64,000 bases of DNA, taken from Flavobacterium soli DSM 19725. Its GTDB lineage: Bacteria > Bacteroidota > Bacteroidia > Flavobacteriales > Flavobacteriaceae. Shown here one piece after another: positions 24,801-32,874 of this stretch. The stretch is taken from the NCBI RefSeq assembly GCF_000422705.1, contig NZ_AUGO01000002.1:1-64000 (forward strand). Direction: 5' to 3'. Numbering within the stretch: the first letter of the stretch is position 1; each line of letters opens with the position of its first letter. The notes beneath the pieces were generated by a model. That model did no database searches. It saw only the letters and a program-made list of their open reading frames with translations, and was not told where the DNA came from. The translations under genes and the position numbers were made by a program.

Positions 24801-26338
24801 CTTATGGAGGTCTGACAAGTGTGGCGGTGAAAAACGGAATTGTAGCAGTTGCTTCACCGAATGCAAATGAAGCTCTTGATGGTTCAGTAGTGTTTTTTGA
24901 TACCAATGGTGTATTCCAAAAACAAGTGACGGTTGGTGCCTTGCCGGATATGATTACTTTTACTCCAGACGGAACGAAAGTTTTGACAGCAAATGAAGGA
25001 CAACCAAACGCTAATTACTCCATCGATCCAGAAGGTTCAGTGAGTGTGATTGATATTTCAGGTGGAATTCCTGCATTAACGCAGTCTAACGTGACGACAA
25101 TGTTGTTCACGCAATTCAACTCACAAGAGACTACATTGATGGCTTCTGGTGTTAGAAAATTAAAATTGACAAGTACATTATCGCAAGATTTTGAGCCAGA
25201 ATATATTACAATAAGTGACGATAGCCAGACTGCATGGGTTTCTTTGCAGGAAAACAATGCCATTGCTGCAATCAATTTGACGAACAATACCTATACTAGT
25301 GTTTGGGCTTTAGGGACAAAAGACATGAGCTTGCCAGGAAATGGTTTTGATGCTTCAGATAATAATAGCGAAATATTAATTGCAAACTGGCCAGTAAAAG
25401 CATTTTACCTTCCAGATGCAATGTCAAGTTATACAGTTGGTGGCGTTACCTATTTGGTTACAGCCAATGAAGGTGACGAAAAAGAATATACAGGTTTTGA
25501 AGAAAGAACAACTGTTGGAGCTGCTTCTTACCAATTAGACGGAACTAATTTTCCTCATGTTGAAATGCTGAAAAAATCGCATAACCTGGGTCGCTTTAGA
25601 GTAACTAACCTAAACGGAAACTTGGATGGCGATGCACAATTTGAAGAAATCAACTGTGTAGGATCACGTTCATTTTCTATTTTCAATACCGCTACTCAAC
25701 AAATTGTTTATGATAGTGGTGATGATTTTGAACGCTATACGGCCGAAAATTATCCAACTATTTTTAATGCAGATCACGAAGAGAATGCAGCAAAAGTGAG
25801 AAGCCGTGCAAAAGGTCCAGAGCCAGAAGGGGTAACGGTTGCAACAATTGCCGATCAAACTTTTGCTTTTATTGGTTTGGAACGAATTGGTGGTGTGATG
25901 GTATATAATATTACGGATCCAAACAATCCAACTTTCGTTGATTATAAAAATACAAGAAGCACTTCAGCTTATAGTGGTGACCATGGTGCCGAAGGTGTTA
26001 TTTATATTGAACCAACAAATGGTCCAGACGATAAAGGGTATGTTTTGGTATCCAATGAAATCAGTGGAACGATCACTATTTTTGAAGTAGATGCTACAAC
26101 GCTTTCTACTCCAGATCACGCAAACACTGACCCAAAAACGTTTGTAGTTTTCCCAAATCCATCGGATAGAGGAATGGTTTATTTTAATCGTACAGCTGAT
26201 ATCGAATTATATGATGGAACTGGAAAATTAATTTTACAAGCCAAAGAAGCTCAAACTATCGATACGTCAAATTTAGCAACAGGACTTTATTTTGTAAAAA
26301 CATCTGAAGGACTTGTTAGCAAGATTATCATAAAGTAA
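21863..26338 (+). CDS. Choice-of-anchor I family surface protein, multidomain, T9SS type-A sorting domain
   Basis: This 1491-residue secreted protein has a signal peptide (to about residue 25, WGQ). Two near-identical ~180-residue beta-sandwich modules follow (about 25-200 and 205-385, each starting LVHYWNFNDNS or LIHYWNFNDNS). Then come a Big_5-like Ig module (about 391-496), a lamin-tail-like module (about 506-699), a second Ig-like module (about 709-794), a Calx-beta module (about 797-910), and the choice-of-anchor I beta-propeller-like region (about 919-1400: TVGALPDMITFTPDGTKVLTANEG, EPEYITISDD, HGAEGVIYIEP). The last ~75 residues (FPNPSDRGMVYF...) form a type-A T9SS sorting domain. Related proteins are sometimes annotated as alkaline phosphatase-like, but no catalytic site was identified. 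It is monocistronic, ending in a strong terminator. Confidence 0.85.
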   Translation: MFKNYKIKGFLFLLMVVMQTSSWGQSLVHYWNFNDNSTVVTLTTPSQTFVTGAGISAIAGGISSIDTAGGTGQNFDVDNLNARNSDVAGTHLRFNDPIGGQLQFDLPTTGFENVMIKFATRRSGSGAGEQLWSYSVDGTTYVPFVTILPISGNPVLETLDFSAIEAVNNNPNFKLRVAFQQGTGGTVGNNRFDNFTLEGNVVSVPALIHYWNFNDNSSVANLTTISESVVTGAGITAIAGGISAIDAAGGTGQNFDVDNLNARNSDVAGAHLRFNDPIGGQLQFDLPTTGFENVMIKFATRRSGSGAGEQLWSYSVDGTTYVPFATILPISGNPVLETLDFSAIEAVNNNPNFKLRVAFQQGTGGTVGNNRFDNLTVDGTSIGGGDAIAPVVTFSPSNNATNIAITSNPTVTFNENVRLVNDEAITNTNAATVVELRLNNATGGLVPFTTTFENNTITLIPTVALTNNQTYFVTLLPNMVEDFSNNAVTVVTGSTFTTIAVQTQFQAGDLVFVGYRMNATATEDEVALLTMVDIEPGTFINLTDSKYTTNAQPQCPNGIVWTLGANECVPAGSVITIQTSALIANKGTVTGSGFGLSSGGDQVIVYTGTAAAPNYITALSSNGWVASNTTCGGSISMIPAGLTDGSTALNTSTATGNVAANAVNAFYNGTQSGTPETLTTAILNPANWVAVEGGTAPQTWPTWNFPSTIQVLNAVVINNTTIEVTFNQSVNAASASTLSNYTGVANLTSAVVADNKVTLTYSTPFLPATDYALVVDNVQNVNNAPMSCPFTFTFGFDTSVSLASSFVKVNENAGTLNFVINLDSPAVASVDLVVKGAPFSTADANDFTLTTQTLNFTGTSSLTQTITIPITDDSTIEQQAEYFVLSLENPIGLTINGDSFATIYIIDNDNVAPVPSQEIELNYIGSFDPSGNNTSTCEIVAHDPISQRLFATSAIANFLDIIDFSDPTAPTLITSINMDTYGGLTSVAVKNGIVAVASPNANEALDGSVVFFDTNGVFQKQVTVGALPDMITFTPDGTKVLTANEGQPNANYSIDPEGSVSVIDISGGIPALTQSNVTTMLFTQFNSQETTLMASGVRKLKLTSTLSQDFEPEYITISDDSQTAWVSLQENNAIAAINLTNNTYTSVWALGTKDMSLPGNGFDASDNNSEILIANWPVKAFYLPDAMSSYTVGGVTYLVTANEGDEKEYTGFEERTTVGAASYQLDGTNFPHVEMLKKSHNLGRFRVTNLNGNLDGDAQFEEINCVGSRSFSIFNTATQQIVYDSGDDFERYTAENYPTIFNADHEENAAKVRSRAKGPEPEGVTVATIADQTFAFIGLERIGGVMVYNITDPNNPTFVDYKNTRSTSAYSGDHGAEGVIYIEPTNGPDDKGYVLVSNEISGTITIFEVDATTLSTPDHANTDPKTFVVFPNPSDRGMVYFNRTADIELYDGTGKLILQAKEAQTIDTSNLATGLYFVKTSEGLVSKIIIK

Positions 26339-26358
26339 TTAGTTTATGTTTTATAGAA

Positions 26359-26388
26359 AAGACCCTCTTAGTTGAGGGTCTTTTTTTG
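26359..26388 (+). terminator. Terminator of the choice-of-anchor I gene
   Basis: AAGACCCTC (26359-26367) pairs with GAGGGTCTT (26374-26382) and is followed by a T run. Confidence 0.9.
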
Positions 26389-26400
26389 TTTATAAATCAA

Positions 26401-26435
26401 AAAAAACAGCTCCACTATTTCTAGCGGAGCTTTTT
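26401..26435 (-). terminator. Terminator of the beta-glucan locus operon
   Basis: On the minus strand AGCTCCGCTA pairs with TAGTGGAGCT (one G-U pair) around GAAA and is followed by GTTTTTTTTG. It lies about 34 bp after the stop at 26465, so it ends the susC-to-lipoprotein transcript. It also has a short T run on the plus strand. Confidence 0.82.
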
Positions 26436-26464
26436 CACAAAAAACAATGAAGCTAAATTTCTAT

Positions 26465-27160
26465 CTAAAAAGTTTTAAATTGAAAAATAGTTGAAGTTGA
26501 GGAATTTCCAGCTTCGTCGGTGGTTATTACTTTCCAATAATAGCTTGTGTTTGAAGTTGTATTTACCTGATTTAATCGTTCTTCGGTTACAGTTCCAATA
26601 AGAGTCGTAGGATTTGGATTTGTTCCAAAATATACTTTATAATCTACAATATCATTATCGATGTCGTTTCCGGACCATTCCAAATCAACAGCTGGATCTT
26701 GAACGGTGCTGCTCATCATTGGTGCAACCAAATCAACAGGAAAAGGGACATAACTTTCAATCCCGTCTCCGGCATTATAGAATTTCCATTTTTCGCTTTC
26801 AACCAAAGTTCCATTGGTACCTTTTGCTACAACATGCCACGAGAAAGGTGTTCCTTTTAGAATAGTGATGTCTATTGAGGTAGCGTTTCCAGCATTAAAT
26901 TGTAACTGTGTTTGGGTGTTGAGATTTTTTACATACACATAATAGAGTTCAGTATTTTGAGCCGCATTCCATTCAAAAGTAACCTTGCTTTGTGTAGCCG
27001 AAACTTCTGTTCCAGTCGTACATTCTGAATTGTTAAGAGGAAAAAGTAAAACTGCCGCATTTGGATTTCCTCCAGAAGCATCTCCATTATCTTCAGATGA
27101 TCCACATCCAAGAAGCAATAGAAGAGAAGTAACGGCTATGTTTTTTAAAATGATTCTCAT
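26465..27160 (-). CDS. Fibronectin-like lipoprotein of the glucan locus
   Basis: The 231-residue protein begins with a lipoprotein signal (LLLLLGC, Cys at about 19) followed by a SSEDNGDASGG linker. Two beta-sandwich modules follow, each with fibronectin type III-like features: FEWNAAQNTELYYVYVK ... FSWHVVAKGTNG (about 62-118) and LEWSGNDIDNDIVDYKVYFG ... SYYWKVITTDEAGN (about 160-220). It is probably attached to the outer membrane and helps in binding or presenting a glycan or enzyme. Its start overlaps the GH5 stop by 4 bp, so it is translationally coupled to it. A catalytic role is not suggested. Confidence 0.78.
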   Translation of the reverse strand: MRIILKNIAVTSLLLLLGCGSSEDNGDASGGNPNAAVLLFPLNNSECTTGTEVSATQSKVTFEWNAAQNTELYYVYVKNLNTQTQLQFNAGNATSIDITILKGTPFSWHVVAKGTNGTLVESEKWKFYNAGDGIESYVPFPVDLVAPMMSSTVQDPAVDLEWSGNDIDNDIVDYKVYFGTNPNPTTLIGTVTEERLNQVNTTSNTSYYWKVITTDEAGNSSTSTIFQFKTF

Positions 27161-30100
27161 TGCTTGATGATTTTAGTATTATACATTGAAGTGTTTGAAA
27201 CTACTTTTAAAGCATAAGTTCCAGTAGAAAGCGAACTCATATCGATAGAAAAAGCACTTCCGTCAAATTGAAATTGTTTGTTAATGACCAATTTTCCCAT
27301 CATCGAATAGACCTGGATAAAAACGGTTTCGTCTTTCTTAGCAGGAACATTTACGAAGAGAAAATGATCTTTCACCGGATTTGGATAAGCAAAAATCTTA
27401 TTTTCCATCAAAAATTTCTCTTGATAAACTCCTTGACAAGGCTTGTCAGTTTCTACCGAAACAGCATTTTCTCCAACTTGTAGGTTTAGCGTAAACGTGT
27501 TTTCATCGGTTATGAAAAGCTGATCGTTGAGTTTGATTCGGTATAAATTCCCACCACTTAAATCTAAAGTAGCGCTATTTCGTTCGTTTGAAACTCTTGC
27601 CATTACCGCTAAATTTGCAGGTTCCTGAATCACGATTTCAAAGCAATGTTGTGCTTCGGTCAATGTTGGAATGGTGATGCAAACGGTATATGTTCCCGAA
27701 GCCAAATTGGCGAAAGCCGTATTTTGAGTAAAAGAATTGTTCAAGTTGATGCCGTTTCCAGAAAGTGTTGCCACATAAGGATGATTGGCATTTGCTGTAA
27801 TTTCAATACTTCCGTTATTAGCATCTCTACAAGTTTCGCTGGTGCTTTTTACACTGAAATTATCATAGGCTAAAGCAAAAATCGTACAGCCATTAAAATC
27901 TACCACATCACCAGCTGGTGTATCTGGACAATCATCATCTACGTTTGCAACGCCATCATTGTCGTCATCAGGTTGCATGATTGAAAAACGAACCCAGTTG
28001 AGGTTGAAACCAGGATCGACAACATTTATTCGAAGCATATAGCGTCCTGCAGGAAGTGTCGCATTTGAAACCGTAGTAGCCCAAGTCGTCCAAGCCCCAG
28101 TTGGGTTCAAAGTCACGGTTTGATAAGTGGTTGTTGTTTCGCCAATTAATTGCAGGTTTACTTTTCCGGTTGCATTTTGTCCAGAAGTTCGGTATTCAAT
28201 TTTGTAATTTCCTTCTTCGGAAATGTTGACCAAAAAATCCAAATAATCGCCACTATCTGTATAGCCTAAAGCAGAACCACCTCCAATATCGGAGGTGGTT
28301 TCTATTGTCATTCCTTGATTATGATAAAAATCTTCCGCTTCAATTTTTCCTGAAATGCCTAAAATATTCCCGACATTATTTTTCACCGGTTTATTGGTAA
28401 AAATGGGTTGAGCAGTAGCATCATTGGCTAAAATATTGGTTCCGTTATAGGAAAGTGTGATTACATCAGAAGCATTGATAGCAGTTGCAGGTTGCACTAC
28501 AATCGCTCTTGGATTTTCAGGATTTATAGCAATTGAACTGATATTTTGTTGTGTTCCATTTACAAAAAGCTGCAAATTACTGGTCGAAAAATCAATTCCA
28601 GCTTGTAGATTTTTGTTGAAAGTAACGTTCACTTTTTCTCCCAAGATAGAAGTCGAAGCTTCAACCACTTTCATAGCTGCTTGAGCTGAAGGAGTTGGGT
28701 TTTTGAATTCGATAAAGTTGAGGTTGAAGTTCCCCACTTCGAAATAAATCTTGACTTTATTAGTGCCTTGGTTTAATAAAACATCAGTAAGAGTGGCAGT
28801 CCCCCAAGTTGTATAACCTCCAGTTGAAGGAAGTGTGATGGTTTCGGAAATTTGACCATTGGCGTCAGCCAGATATAATTTTGCAACAGCGGAAGGACTT
28901 GCATAGCGAATGTCAACATCGTAGGCAGTCAATTCATCAACATCAATTGTGTATTGTAACCATTCTTTTGGTTCGATAAATCCTACTTGGAAGCCATTTG
29001 TGTCAGTATCATTACAGGTTTGTATATCAACACCGTCATTTCGCATGGTCCAACCTTTGTTCCAGTCGGCAAAAGTTCCAGTATCGGTTCTATAATTTAC
29101 GAAATCAGTATCGTAATAAGCATGATTAATTCGACCCAAATCATAATTTACAGCATATACTTTTCCTGGCAAAGCATGGGTTTTATAAGGCAATGTTTCG
29201 CTAGATTGTACTTGGCGGAACATGGCATCAATGACATCTTGTTTAACCGTTACATTTTCCATCTTATAGTTTTCGGCAATTTGCATCAAGGCCGTTTTTG
29301 CGAAAGCTACAGTAGGTTGTGTTCCACCATTTTGCCAATAATTCAATAAGGTTTGATAGTCGGCAGTTTTAGTAACGGCGGTAACTCCAGCAATACTTTC
29401 GATTTTTTTCATTGGCCAAAAAGCCCATCCAATATTGTTTGATTCGACCAGCGAAATCGCTTCGGTAAACCAAACATTTGAGTTTTCGCCACTTTCACCC
29501 AACCAAATAGGAACGTTATATTGAGTCCTTAAATTCAATATACCTTGGATCGAAGCCGTAGTATTGTAGTTCCAATATTTATGAAAGCTCAAGGCCAAAT
29601 TATCATCCCAAAGCGGAAACATTCCGTTATAATTATTTCCCCAGCAATTTCCTTCGATAAAAATCAAATGGTTGTTGTCGACTTCGCGGATGGCTTCGGT
29701 TATATCCATTTGCAAAGCTCTCAAAGGACCGTTGTTTTGTTCGTCACAGCCATTTTGGTTAGATCCGGTGAAGTTCCAGTTAGGCTCGTTGATCAAATCA
29801 TAAGCTCCAATCCACGGACTGTCTTTATATCGTTCGGCTAGTTCTCTCCACAAGGCAATCGTTTTGTTTCGGTTGTCGACACTTTCCCAAAGTGATGGTT
29901 TTGTACTGTCATAATCGGAGATATTAGCATCTTTTCCTTGACCACCTGGAGCGGCATGCAAATCTAAAATCAGGTATAAATTGTTTGCAGCACACCAAGC
30001 CAGCAAATTGTCGGTCATTTCGAAACCTTCTTCAAGCCAAGTATTTTCACCAGCAACGGGTTCGTCTTCGATTGGTAATGTGTATAAATTGTAATGCATT

Positions 30101-30432
30101 GGCAATCGAACCGAGTTGAATCCCCAAGCAGCAAGCGAGTCGATATCCCTTTTGGTAATACCGTTGGCTCGATAAGCTTGATAAAATTCTTGCGTATTGC
30201 TTTCGCCAATAAGCTGTGTGATTTTTTCCTTGATTTTATGCTGAGGTCCTGCAAAAGCATCTGTTTGAAGCATGTATCCTTCCTGAACCATCCATCCGCC
30301 AAGGCCAAGACCTCTCAGGATTACATTTTGCCCGTTTCCATCTACGATATTTTGTCCATCACGATGCAGAAATCCTTGTCCGAAAGAGGATAGGGAACAG
30401 CTTATGAGTAGAAGTAAAATTATTTTTTTCAT
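27157..30432 (-). CDS. Secreted GH5 glycoside hydrolase with two CBM6-like modules and T9SS domain
   Basis: The 1091-residue protein has a signal peptide (to about 19, FGQ) and a GH5 (TIM-barrel) catalytic domain at about 22-400. The acid/base is Glu216 in YDLINEPN and the nucleophile Glu313 in IWLGESGEN, with RGLGLGGWMVQEGY near the start, as in exo-beta-1,3- and beta-1,6-glucanase-like GH5 enzymes. After it come a CBM6/35-like module (about 440-590), an Ig-like linker, a second CBM6-like module (about 690-820, EAEDFYHNQG ... NWVRF), a calcium-binding DDDNDGVANVDDDCPD repeat, a further beta module, and a T9SS type-A domain (YPNPVKDHFLF...IIKQ). It is exported to the cell surface or medium. 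It is encoded 12 bp after GH30 in the locus. Beta-glucan is the likely substrate; the exact linkage is inferred from the partner genes. Confidence 0.88.
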   Translation of the reverse strand: MKKIILLLLISCSLSSFGQGFLHRDGQNIVDGNGQNVILRGLGLGGWMVQEGYMLQTDAFAGPQHKIKEKITQLIGESNTQEFYQAYRANGITKRDIDSLAAWGFNSVRLPMHYNLYTLPIEDEPVAGENTWLEEGFEMTDNLLAWCAANNLYLILDLHAAPGGQGKDANISDYDSTKPSLWESVDNRNKTIALWRELAERYKDSPWIGAYDLINEPNWNFTGSNQNGCDEQNNGPLRALQMDITEAIREVDNNHLIFIEGNCWGNNYNGMFPLWDDNLALSFHKYWNYNTTASIQGILNLRTQYNVPIWLGESGENSNVWFTEAISLVESNNIGWAFWPMKKIESIAGVTAVTKTADYQTLLNYWQNGGTQPTVAFAKTALMQIAENYKMENVTVKQDVIDAMFRQVQSSETLPYKTHALPGKVYAVNYDLGRINHAYYDTDFVNYRTDTGTFADWNKGWTMRNDGVDIQTCNDTDTNGFQVGFIEPKEWLQYTIDVDELTAYDVDIRYASPSAVAKLYLADANGQISETITLPSTGGYTTWGTATLTDVLLNQGTNKVKIYFEVGNFNLNFIEFKNPTPSAQAAMKVVEASTSILGEKVNVTFNKNLQAGIDFSTSNLQLFVNGTQQNISSIAINPENPRAIVVQPATAINASDVITLSYNGTNILANDATAQPIFTNKPVKNNVGNILGISGKIEAEDFYHNQGMTIETTSDIGGGSALGYTDSGDYLDFLVNISEEGNYKIEYRTSGQNATGKVNLQLIGETTTTYQTVTLNPTGAWTTWATTVSNATLPAGRYMLRINVVDPGFNLNWVRFSIMQPDDDNDGVANVDDDCPDTPAGDVVDFNGCTIFALAYDNFSVKSTSETCRDANNGSIEITANANHPYVATLSGNGINLNNSFTQNTAFANLASGTYTVCITIPTLTEAQHCFEIVIQEPANLAVMARVSNERNSATLDLSGGNLYRIKLNDQLFITDENTFTLNLQVGENAVSVETDKPCQGVYQEKFLMENKIFAYPNPVKDHFLFVNVPAKKDETVFIQVYSMMGKLVINKQFQFDGSAFSIDMSSLSTGTYALKVVSNTSMYNTKIIKQ

Positions 30433-30443
30433 AAAATTATTTT

Positions 30444-31904
30444 TTAATAAACCAAAGTTTGAATCCCATGTGCAGGAATTTCGACAACGGTTTTGTTCAT
30501 GTCTATAAAAAGGTTGTAGGTTACTTTTTTATCGCTTTTGTTCATAACAACGGTAACCATTTTTCCATCTGTATTTAAGAAAGAAGTGCTCAACAATTGG
30601 CTACGACTCACAACGGTACTTACTCTTTTTGCTTCTGGGCGAATAAATTTTGAAAAATGCCCGATGTAATAGTAAGAAGGCGTGTAGATCAACTCGCCAG
30701 TCGAAGTGTCGCCATGAATAGGAGCGAAGCAAAAATTGCCAACGTGATTTGGACCTCCATTTTGATCCAAAAGGATGTTCCAATCCGTCCAGGCAACTGT
30801 TCCGTTATTAAAATCATGAATCATTGAAGCTCCATATCGTTCTCCGTTTGCCCAGAATTGGTATTTTTTAGCATCGAAACTTTCAACACAACCTTCGGTA
30901 AATAGTAGTTTTTTATCAGGATAAGCTTCGTATACTTTTGCTACGTTTTCATACATTGGTTCACCACCAGCCCAAGTTTCATACCAGTGAAACCCCATTC
31001 CCCAAGCATATTTTGAAGCTTCGGGATCTGAAAAAATAGTGTTGGCACGTTGAAACATCAAATCGCGGTTATGGTCCCAAACCACAATTTTTTTATCGGC
31101 ATAACCACTTTTGGCCATTGTTGGACCTAGATAGTTTTTCAAGAAATCCCTTTCGTCTTCGGCAGTAAAAATGCAAGATTCCCATTTTTGTATCGCCATT
31201 GGTTCGTTTTGAATGGTGATTCCCCAAATTGGCATGCCTTCTTTTTCATAGGCATTGATGAATTTTGTATAATAATTTGCCCAAGATTGGTAATACTCGG
31301 GCAATAATTTTCCGCCTTTAAGCATGTGATTGTTGTCTTTCATAAAAGCGGGAGGACTCCACGGACTTGCATAAAGAGGCAGTTTTCCGCCAGCAGTTTT
31401 GGTTGCAGCTTTTATTAGCGGGATGCGGTATTTTTTATCGTGATCGATGCTAAAAGTTTTTAAATCCTTGTCACCTTCCTTGATGTAAGTGTAGCTTCCG
31501 CTTGCAAAATCTGAGCTGTGGATGGTGGTTCTCAATAGTGAATATCCAATACCTTTTTCGGTATCATAATAGGCATCTAGAAATTCTTGTTGTTTGTTTT
31601 TCGGCAGTTTTGCAAATATTTCGGCACTTGCATCCGTAATGGCACCACCAATTCCCATAAAACTTTGAAACGTTTTATTTGGATTTACAAAAACAGATAT
31701 TTCGGTTTCCAAAGGTTGCTTGGCAGGTTTAAAAACCAAATTATCGGTTTGTGTTAATCGTAGGTTGATGCTATCGGCTGTGGTGTAAACCGTGATTTTT
31801 TTTCCATCGGTAGAAAATGATTTCTTTGCAGCAACTGTGGTATTTTGGCTAAAGCCAGAAAAAGAAAGAAGAAGTGATAAAACGACTATTTTGTTTTTTT
31901 TCAT
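30444..31904 (-). CDS. GH30 glycoside hydrolase (beta-1,6-glucanase/glucocerebrosidase-like)
   Basis: The start at 31904 (486 residues) is chosen because it gives a signal peptide MKKNKIVVLSLLLSFSGFSQ; the frame is open a further 15 codons upstream. The family is clear: FMGIGGAITDASAEIFAKL (N-terminal strand region), LLRTTIHSSDFASGSYTY, LPLYASPWSPPAFMK, the acid/base Glu in GITIQNEP and the nucleophile Glu in LLFTEGCVES. A C-terminal beta domain ends in IPAHGIQTLVY. GH30 enzymes of this group with SusC/D neighbours in Bacteroides cleave beta-1,6-glucan (pustulan). It has no T9SS domain, so it is likely periplasmic. It is directly upstream of GH5 in one operon. Confidence 0.9.
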   Translation of the reverse strand: MKKNKIVVLSLLLSFSGFSQNTTVAAKKSFSTDGKKITVYTTADSINLRLTQTDNLVFKPAKQPLETEISVFVNPNKTFQSFMGIGGAITDASAEIFAKLPKNKQQEFLDAYYDTEKGIGYSLLRTTIHSSDFASGSYTYIKEGDKDLKTFSIDHDKKYRIPLIKAATKTAGGKLPLYASPWSPPAFMKDNNHMLKGGKLLPEYYQSWANYYTKFINAYEKEGMPIWGITIQNEPMAIQKWESCIFTAEDERDFLKNYLGPTMAKSGYADKKIVVWDHNRDLMFQRANTIFSDPEASKYAWGMGFHWYETWAGGEPMYENVAKVYEAYPDKKLLFTEGCVESFDAKKYQFWANGERYGASMIHDFNNGTVAWTDWNILLDQNGGPNHVGNFCFAPIHGDTSTGELIYTPSYYYIGHFSKFIRPEAKRVSTVVSRSQLLSTSFLNTDGKMVTVVMNKSDKKVTYNLFIDMNKTVVEIPAHGIQTLVY

Positions 31905-31992
31905 TGTAATTTTTTTTGTGATATTCAAAAAAAATAGCCTGTAACCCACAACAGCACAGGCTATTTCAACTAACTCAAACTCAAACTATTTT

Positions 31993-32856
31993 TTAATTTT
32001 GAGGAACTCCACGGAATTCGACATTGTCGATTGTGATTCCAGTTGTTCCAATATTTTCGCCACCACATTTGATGAGTAAATAGATGGTTCCTGATTGTGG
32101 AAAACTCACCACATTTCCAGAACCTACACAACCAACAATGGATAATTTTCCATTGAAAGAAGCTGTTGCACATCCGTCCCAAGTACTCAATCCCATTCTT
32201 CTTCCATCTGCAGAATAATCTGAACCAGGAGTTGGAGCTGTTGTTGAAGCATAGACTTCAAACCAAGTGTTTACAGATCCCGCTCCCGAAACAATCATGT
32301 CGATTGAATATTCTTTGTTAGCTTCAACTTGGATTGCTTGATAGATTGCTTGTTGGTTCCATCCACCACCAGTAATTGTTGCAGAACCAGAGTTAAAAGT
32401 CCAAGCTGTTCCTGGATTTCCAATGTTTAGAACCGTCCATTGTGCATGGTCTTCGGCATTTTCAAATTTCCCACCTTTTACAAGATTTCCTGCCACAGGG
32501 TCTGAAGTTGCTACCACAATTTCTTGCATCGTGGTATTGGATAATCCGCCTCTTCCAAATGCTGTATGCGAAACGGTGTAGGTCCCTGCATCTGGGAAAA
32601 ATACAGCTTCAGTATCACTATTTGAAAAATAGGCAGGACTTCCGTCTCCAAGTTCCCATAGATGTCTGATTACACCGTCTTTTGTTGGTAGTAATTCGTA
32701 ACGGTTTCCAGCATCATCAACTTGACTGACTGCAAAACTGGCATCAACATTTGGATCTGCCAATCCGTTTCCAGCGTCAAATTCTTCGGGTTGACAACTT
32801 GTTAAGGCAGTTGCCGTAAAAATAGTTGTCAATACTATATAGATATATTTTTTCAT
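31993..32856 (-). CDS. PKD-domain surface glycan-binding lipoprotein (SusE-position)
   Basis: The 287-residue protein has a lipoprotein signal (TATALTSC, Cys at about 21). A PKD-like domain (about 37-115: HLWELGDGSP ... FPDAGTYTVSHTAFGRGG) is followed by a carbohydrate-binding beta-sandwich module (about 125-285: LVKGGKFENAEDHAQW, YQAIQVEANKEYSIDM, TIDNVEFRG). It sits between SusD and GH30, the place of SusE/F-type surface glycan-binding proteins, which hold the glycan at the outer membrane. It starts 18 bp after the SusD stop. No enzymatic residues are seen. Confidence 0.82.
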   Translation of the reverse strand: MKKYIYIVLTTIFTATALTSCQPEEFDAGNGLADPNVDASFAVSQVDDAGNRYELLPTKDGVIRHLWELGDGSPAYFSNSDTEAVFFPDAGTYTVSHTAFGRGGLSNTTMQEIVVATSDPVAGNLVKGGKFENAEDHAQWTVLNIGNPGTAWTFNSGSATITGGGWNQQAIYQAIQVEANKEYSIDMIVSGAGSVNTWFEVYASTTAPTPGSDYSADGRRMGLSTWDGCATASFNGKLSIVGCVGSGNVVSFPQSGTIYLLIKCGGENIGTTGITIDNVEFRGVPQN

Positions 32857-32874
32857 TGTTATAAGGAATAAAGA

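Noticed and set aside
28987..29349. 120-residue plus-strand frame opposite the GH5 gene
   Set aside because: The GH5 catalytic residues on the minus strand are intact; this frame is a shadow.
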